A stretch of 10,257 nucleotides of DNA from Oscillospiraceae bacterium (lineage in GTDB: Bacteria > Bacillota > Clostridia > Oscillospirales > Oscillospiraceae): positions 1 to 10,257 of the forward strand of contig JAFQSI010000044.1 of NCBI GenBank assembly GCA_017409645.1, in the 5' to 3' direction. The position numbers and the translations under genes were made by a program. The notes under the pieces were generated by a model. The model had not been told where the DNA came from and made no database searches. It saw only the letters and a list, made by a program, of their open reading frames with translations. This document shows positions 6,948 to 10,257 of this stretch, piece by piece. Each line of letters opens with the position of its first letter. Position 1 is the first letter of the stretch.

Positions 6948-6954
6948 ATGTAAA
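6926..6954 (-). promoter_or_regulatory. Promoter of the Cys-rich gene
   Basis: On the minus strand, TTTACA (complement of 6949-6954), a 17-nt spacer and a perfect TATAAT (complement of 6926-6931) form a strong sigma-A promoter with a leader of roughly 20 nt. By symmetry the plus strand also has TATAAT at 6930-6935, but with no recognisable -35 box upstream. The regulator's own promoter is therefore less certain. Confidence 0.75.
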
Positions 6955-6966
6955 GTGGAGATATTC

Positions 6967-7005
6967 GATATCATCTCATTAATACATGATATATGAGGAG
7001 ATATC
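6967..7005 (+). promoter_or_regulatory. Inverted repeat covering the regulator's ribosome binding site
   Basis: GATATCATCTCAT (6967-6979) and ATGAGGAGATATC (6993-7005) can pair at 11 of 13 positions around a 13-nt loop. The 3' arm contains GAGGAG (6995-7000), the binding site for ATG 7008. As RNA this could limit translation. As DNA it could be a second operator. The shorter repeat ATATCAT/ATGATAT (6968-6974/6986-6992) lies inside it. The function is inferred. Confidence 0.45.
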
Positions 7006-7007
7006 TT

Positions 7008-7211
7008 ATGATCAGATTAAGAGTGCTGGAGCTGCTGGAACAGCAGGGCAGGACAAAATACTGGCTCTACAAGCAGCTGGGTATGAGCTATCAGAATTTC
7101 AGCCGCATGGTCAACAACGAGACGAAGTCCATCCGTTACGAGAATATCGAAACCATGTGTCTGCTTCTCAACTGTACCCCCAACGAGCTGTTTGAGATCA
7201 CAGAAGATTGA
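7008..7211 (+). CDS. Cro/C1-type HTH regulator (HTH_26-like)
   Basis: This 67-residue protein is almost entirely a helix-turn-helix domain of the Xre/Cro class. Helix 1 is about residues 2-13 (IRLRVLELLEQQ). The HTH lies at about 18-37, with YKQLGMSYQNFSRMVNNE holding helix 2, turn and recognition helix. A further helix lies at 43-55, and the usual C-terminal CTPNELFEI closes the domain. The start at 7008 follows GAGGAG by 7 nt; the in-frame ATG at 6993 overlaps that site and is less likely. Such single-domain regulators bind DNA as dimers and often control their own promoter and a divergent gene. The 34-bp palindrome lies between this gene and the Cys-rich gene. No effector domain or toxin partner is visible. 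It is closed by the hairpin at 7214-7241. Confidence 0.9.
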   Translation: MIRLRVLELLEQQGRTKYWLYKQLGMSYQNFSRMVNNETKSIRYENIETMCLLLNCTPNELFEITED

Positions 7212-7213
7212 AG

Positions 7214-7249
7214 CCCCCGGAAGCAAAAACGCTTCCGGGGGTCCTTTTT
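7214..7249 (+). terminator. Terminator hairpin, copy 2
   Basis: This is the same 28-nt hairpin as at 6679-6706: an 11-bp stem (7214-7224 with 7231-7241) and an AAAAAC loop. It is followed by TCCTTTTTA, a good T-run for the plus strand. It begins 2 nt after the regulator's stop codon and faces the convergent phosphodiesterase gene, whose stop codon is at 7250-7248. Confidence 0.85.
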
Positions 7250-8060
7250 ACGGCAGATAATGCTCAAAAATCGGGATCCAGCCCTCTTTGACCGCAGTCT
7301 CGTGGTCCTCCGGGCTGCGGATGGTCCAGCTGACCATCTCCATGTTCCACAGCTTCCGGCAGATGGAGTTGCTCAGCGTCTTCCTGGTGGGATAGTCATA
7401 GGCCACGAAATCGGGCTTGCAGAGGAAATTCTCCAGGTGGTAGCTCAGGATGAATTTCAGGGGCAGGGGCAGCTTGTTCTTCGGATATTTCAGGCTGTTC
7501 TCCGCCAGCTGGCCACGGATGATGTCCGGCCGGTTCTGCTTCAGCCAGAGGACGCAGCGGGGGTCGAAGGACTCCATGCACCAGATGCCCTCGTACTCTT
7601 CCATGGCGGCGCAGGCTGCCGCGCACAATGCCGCGTGGTTGCCGCCCTCGGGCTTCAGCTCGATGATCAGGGGAGTCCTCCCGGCAAAGACCTCCAGGAC
7701 CTCCTGGAATGTGGGGATCGTCTCCGTGGTGCCCTCCAGCGTATAATGCTTCAGGTCGGCGGTGGTCAGGTCCTCCACCCGGCCCTCCTGTCCGGTGGTC
7801 CGCAGGAGCTTGCTGTCGTGGATGACGGCCAGGCCGCCGTCCTTCAGAAGATGCACATCCAGCTCCGCGCCGTAGCCGTGATCCACCGCAGCCCGGAAGG
7901 CCGCCAGGGAATTTTCCGGCACGCCCGCACCGTGGAGTCCCCGGTGGGCGTAGTTCCAGCCCCGGAGCTTCTGCAATCCCTCATGCCCCGTCCGGCCCTT
8001 CAAAGCCAGCAGATAACCGGCGCCGATGGCCGGGATGGTCCACAGGATCTTCTTGTTCAT
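7248..8060 (-). CDS. Membrane-anchored glycerophosphodiester phosphodiesterase-like protein
   Basis: Members of this family hydrolyse glycerophosphodiesters to glycerol-3-phosphate and an alcohol, using a metal ion in a TIM-barrel fold. The 270-residue protein begins with a hydrophobic segment (about residues 5-20) after a Lys pair, which fits a membrane anchor or uncleaved signal; the barrel follows from about residue 34. Family motifs are intact: His39-Arg40 in AHRGLH, PENSLAAF with Glu49-Asn50, Glu66 and Asp68 in AELDVHLLKDG, His81 in VIHD, and Glu134-Lys136 in IELKPEG. The C-terminal SWTIRSPED is also typical. A GAGG ribosome binding site overlaps the transporter's stop codon, and the start is only 8 nt beyond it, so the two genes are co-transcribed and probably translationally coupled. 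The substrate could be lipid head groups or teichoic-acid-like diesters. Confidence 0.9.
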   Translation of the reverse strand: MNKKILWTIPAIGAGYLLALKGRTGHEGLQKLRGWNYAHRGLHGAGVPENSLAAFRAAVDHGYGAELDVHLLKDGGLAVIHDSKLLRTTGQEGRVEDLTTADLKHYTLEGTTETIPTFQEVLEVFAGRTPLIIELKPEGGNHAALCAAACAAMEEYEGIWCMESFDPRCVLWLKQNRPDIIRGQLAENSLKYPKNKLPLPLKFILSYHLENFLCKPDFVAYDYPTRKTLSNSICRKLWNMEMVSWTIRSPEDHETAVKEGWIPIFEHYLP

Positions 8061-8068
8061 GCTGCACC

Positions 8069-9622
8069 TCAGTCATCGATGTCCAGGGCTTCGAGGCCGC
8101 GCTTGGCCGCGACCTTGCTGTCGCCGTGCTTGACCAGGAACATGGTCACAAAGGCCAGTGCTACAAAAACGGCGGCGTAGGGGAACAGGACCGTCATGCC
8201 CAGCTTGTCCATCAGGAAGCCGGAGAGCATGGGCGTGGCGATCTGGGCGGACATGGAGGCGGTGTAGTAGAAGCCCGTGTACCTGCCAATGTCGGCGCCG
8301 GAACACATCTCCACGACCATGGGGAAGGAGTTGACGTTGATGGTCGCCCAGGCGATGCCCGCCAGGATGAACATCAAATTCATCATCCAGGTGGGGCTCT
8401 CCACCCGCATGAAGCCCGCCACGGTGAAGGCCGCGCAGAGCATCACGACGCCGCCCAGGATGGTCTTCTTCCGGCCGATTCTGGATGCAACGTTACCGGC
8501 GGGGATGTAGGCGATGATGGCCGCTGCCTGGGCCAGCAGCATGGTGGTATTGTAATCCTTGTCCAGGATGTTTCCTGCGTAGACGGCATACTTGGAGGTG
8601 ACGGCGTTGTAGCCGAAGTACCACAGGGCAATGGAGGCCAGGATCAGCAGCAGGCTGCGCTTCTCAGAACCGGTCAGGCCCCGCTTTTCGCCTGCGTCCT
8701 CCTCCTTCTCCTCCACGCCATAGCGGATGGAGTCGGCGGCCATTTCCGCGGCCCACTTGGGCTCCCGGACGGTCAGCAGGAAGATCAGCAGCGAGGTCAG
8801 CATCAGCGCGGCGATGACACCGTAATAGACGGTATAGCTCATCAGGGCGTTCTGGACCGCGGAGGTGGAGAACACCATGCCCAGCACCAGCACCAGGATG
8901 CCGCCCGCGGTGCCCATCAGGTTGATGATGGCGTTGGCATTGCTTCGCAGGGGCTTCATGGTCACATCGGGCATCAGTGCCACCGCCGGGGACCGGAACG
9001 TGGCCATGGCTACCAACACGATCAGCAGCAGCACCACGAACAGGATCAGGGTGCCGGAATTGGACTGGGTGACGCCGGCAGCATAGGACTGCCGGGCAGG
9101 CGCGACATAGTTGGTGTAATCCGGATTGGTGACCGTCTTTCCGGTTTCCGGATCGGTGATCTTGCAGGTGATGGAGGTAAATTCCTCCTCGGTGAACACC
9201 TCGGACAGCACGAAGACATCGCCCTCCGGGGTGATCAGCTTCGTGTCGGCCTTCGCCTCATACAGCACCTGCATGGAGGCGGGGTCGTCGATGGCAGCGA
9301 CCTTGCCCAGATTGTTCAGCTGTGCATTGTCTGTGAAGGACAGGCCCACCAGCGCCAGGGCCGCCAGGATGGTGCCAACGGTGATGAACGGCGTGCGCTT
9401 GCCATAGCGGCTGGCACACTTGTCGGAGATGGCGCCGAAAAGGGGCAGCATGAAGACTGCCAGCACATTGTCCAGGGCCATGATCACGCCGGACCAGGTC
9501 TGGGACATGCCGAACTTGTTGGTCAGAATGACCGGGATCGTGGCATCATAGGCCTGCCAGAAGGCACTGATCAGGAAGAAGGCAAAGCCGACCAGTATGG
9601 TACGTTTGTAGTTGAGTTTCAT
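8069..9622 (-). CDS. MFS transporter, GPH/SLC45-like sugar permease
   Basis: This 517-residue protein is an integral membrane permease with about 12 helices, probably importing a sugar or glycoside by cation symport. Helices are seen at about 9-27, 45-66, 78-95, 190-208, 232-252, 262-284, 323-342, 360-376, 386-404, 411-431, 449-470 and 476-497. The MFS motif A-like loop follows helix 2 (SDKCASRYGKRTP, 66-78), and a matching copy in the second half is ASRIGRKKT (379-387). The N-terminal helix resembles GPH/SLC45 carriers. Between helices 3 and 4 there is a soluble insertion of about 90 residues (98-187), which should face outside. A charged cytoplasmic loop (290-322) separates the halves. ATG 9622 has GGAGG 6 nt upstream. 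It leads the operon with the phosphodiesterase gene. The substrate is inferred from family only. Confidence 0.88.
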   Translation of the reverse strand: MKLNYKRTILVGFAFFLISAFWQAYDATIPVILTNKFGMSQTWSGVIMALDNVLAVFMLPLFGAISDKCASRYGKRTPFITVGTILAALALVGLSFTDNAQLNNLGKVAAIDDPASMQVLYEAKADTKLITPEGDVFVLSEVFTEEEFTSITCKITDPETGKTVTNPDYTNYVAPARQSYAAGVTQSNSGTLILFVVLLLIVLVAMATFRSPAVALMPDVTMKPLRSNANAIINLMGTAGGILVLVLGMVFSTSAVQNALMSYTVYYGVIAALMLTSLLIFLLTVREPKWAAEMAADSIRYGVEEKEEDAGEKRGLTGSEKRSLLLILASIALWYFGYNAVTSKYAVYAGNILDKDYNTTMLLAQAAAIIAYIPAGNVASRIGRKKTILGGVVMLCAAFTVAGFMRVESPTWMMNLMFILAGIAWATINVNSFPMVVEMCSGADIGRYTGFYYTASMSAQIATPMLSGFLMDKLGMTVLFPYAAVFVALAFVTMFLVKHGDSKVAAKRGLEALDIDD

Positions 9623-9654
9623 AGGGGACCTCCCATATTTTTCTATACCCTGCC

Positions 9655-9683
9655 ATTATACCGGGAAATGGAAGGATTGTCCA
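9655..9683 (-). promoter_or_regulatory. Promoter of the transporter operon
   Basis: On the minus strand, TGGACA (complement of 9678-9683), a 17-nt spacer and a perfect TATAAT (complement of 9655-9660) lie upstream of ATG 9622. The promoter is back to back with the plus-strand promoter at 9704-9732, with 20 nt between the two -35 boxes. That gap holds an AAGATCTT palindrome (9694-9701). CCGGGA (9661-9666) and TCCCGG (9710-9715) form a wider inverted repeat. Confidence 0.75.
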
Positions 9684-9703
9684 GTATGCCGGAAAGATCT
9701 TCC

Positions 9704-9732
9704 TTGAAATCCCGGTATGATTTCGGTAAAAT
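9704..9732 (+). promoter_or_regulatory. Promoter of the 2-hydroxyacid dehydrogenase gene
   Basis: TTGAAA at 9704-9709, a 17-nt spacer and TAAAAT at 9727-9732 form a good sigma-A promoter. GGAGG at 9748-9752 is 7 nt before ATG 9760. The promoter diverges from that of the transporter operon, so a regulator bound between them could affect both. Confidence 0.7.
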
Positions 9733-9759
9733 AAAAGAAAAATCTCCGGAGGTATCCCT

Positions 9760-10257
9760 ATGAAGATCGTACTGCTCGACGGCGAAGCCCTGAATCCCGG
9801 CGACCTGAGCTGGGCCCCCTTTGAAGCTCTGGGCGAGCTGACCGTATACCCCCACGGAACCGAGGACCAGGAGGAGGTCATCCGCCGCATCGGCGACGCG
9901 GACATCGTCCTGGGCAACAAGACCCCTGTCAGCCGCCTGGTCTTCGAGCGCTGCCCGAATATCCGGCTGATGTGCCTGGTGTCCACGGGCTACAACGTGG
10001 TCGACGTGGCCGCCGCCCGGGATCACGGCGTTCCCGTGTGCAATGTCCCCGCCTACGGCACCGAGATGGTGGCCCAGTTCGCCATCGGCCTGTTGCTGGA
10101 GGTCTGCCACCATGTCCAGCTCCACAACGAATCCGTCCACGCCGGCGAATGGGAGCGCTGCCCCAATTTCAGCTACTGGAAGACGCCCATCATCGAGCTG
10201 GCGGGCAAGACCATGGGCATCATCGGCTTCGGCCGGATCGGCCGCCAGGTTGGCCGG
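9760..10257 (+). CDS. D-isomer-specific 2-hydroxyacid dehydrogenase (partial, 3' end missing)
   Basis: The first 166 codons are present and the gene runs off the right edge. The family interconverts 2-oxoacids and D-2-hydroxyacids with NAD(P)H in the cytoplasm. Closest in feel are glycerate/hydroxypyruvate reductase-type members. Visible features are the N-terminal substrate domain starting MKIVLLDG and the motif LGNKTPVSR. STGYNVVDVAAARDHGVPVCN is the conserved 'xTGxxNVDxxAAxxxGIxVxN' block, followed by NVPAYGTEMVAQFAIGLLLE. The start of the Rossmann fold is also present, GIIGFGRIGR, with the dinucleotide-binding GxGxxG at residues 156-161. Catalytic Arg, Glu and His lie beyond the window, so activity cannot be judged. 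The start is supported by the spaced ribosome binding site and promoter. Context gives no clear substrate. Confidence 0.92.
   Translation, partial: MKIVLLDGEALNPGDLSWAPFEALGELTVYPHGTEDQEEVIRRIGDADIVLGNKTPVSRLVFERCPNIRLMCLVSTGYNVVDVAAARDHGVPVCNVPAYGTEMVAQFAIGLLLEVCHHVQLHNESVHAGEWERCPNFSYWKTPIIELAGKTMGIIGFGRIGRQVGR

Noticed and set aside
6922..6950. Plus-strand promoter for the regulator, TTACAT-17-TATATG
   Set aside because: The spacing fits, but the -35 box matches consensus at only two of six positions. The regulator's promoter remains unassigned.
8126..9763. 545-codon open frame on the plus strand opposite the transporter
   Set aside because: The product is rich in Gly, His, Gln and Asp with no domain or membrane helices, and it overlaps the transporter's own promoter. 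The minus-strand frame gives a clear 12-helix permease.

Overview
The window looks like chromosome from a GC-rich, gut-type Firmicute, most likely in or near the Oscillospiraceae/Ruminococcaceae. The clues are GC-rich coding sequence with AT-rich control regions, strong GGAGG ribosome binding sites, sigma-A type promoters with 17-bp spacers, the protein families present, and a paired-hairpin repeat of a kind I associate with this group. The taxonomic call is inference; no rRNA or marker gene is present.

Layout, left to right. (1) 23-859 (+) encodes an unexported-looking protein with two DUF11-type beta-sandwich repeats. (2) 866-1027 holds two diverged, oppositely oriented double-hairpin repeat units (REPIN/MITE-like), followed by a strong terminator at 1048-1072. 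(3) 1131-3509 and 3578-5806 (+) encode two glycoside hydrolase family 2 enzymes. Each has its own near-consensus promoter, and there is no terminator between them. Both keep the two catalytic glutamates and lack signal peptides, so they should act on imported beta-linked sugars in the cytoplasm. (4) 5902-6666 (+) encodes a lipoprotein with a Thr/Pro linker and an internally duplicated beta-rich domain.

(5) 6679-7241 is a compact module. A 60-residue protein with ten cysteines (minus strand) diverges from a 67-residue Cro/C1-type (HTH_26-like) regulator (plus strand). A perfect 34-bp palindrome lies over the minus-strand promoter. A second inverted repeat covers the regulator's ribosome binding site. 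An identical 28-nt hairpin closes the module on each side. This is the most unusual part of the window.

(6) 9622 down to 7248 (minus) is a two-gene operon. It encodes a 12-helix MFS/GPH-type sugar transporter with a roughly 90-residue external insertion, then, only 8 nt downstream, a membrane-anchored glycerophosphodiester phosphodiesterase-like protein. (7) From 9760 (+) a D-isomer-specific 2-hydroxyacid dehydrogenase runs off the right edge, divergent from the transporter.

Possible joint function: the transporter could import glycosides for the cytoplasmic GH2 enzymes, but they are separate transcription units and substrate links are inferred. The large antisense open frames opposite the GH2 and transporter genes are treated as codon-bias shadows.
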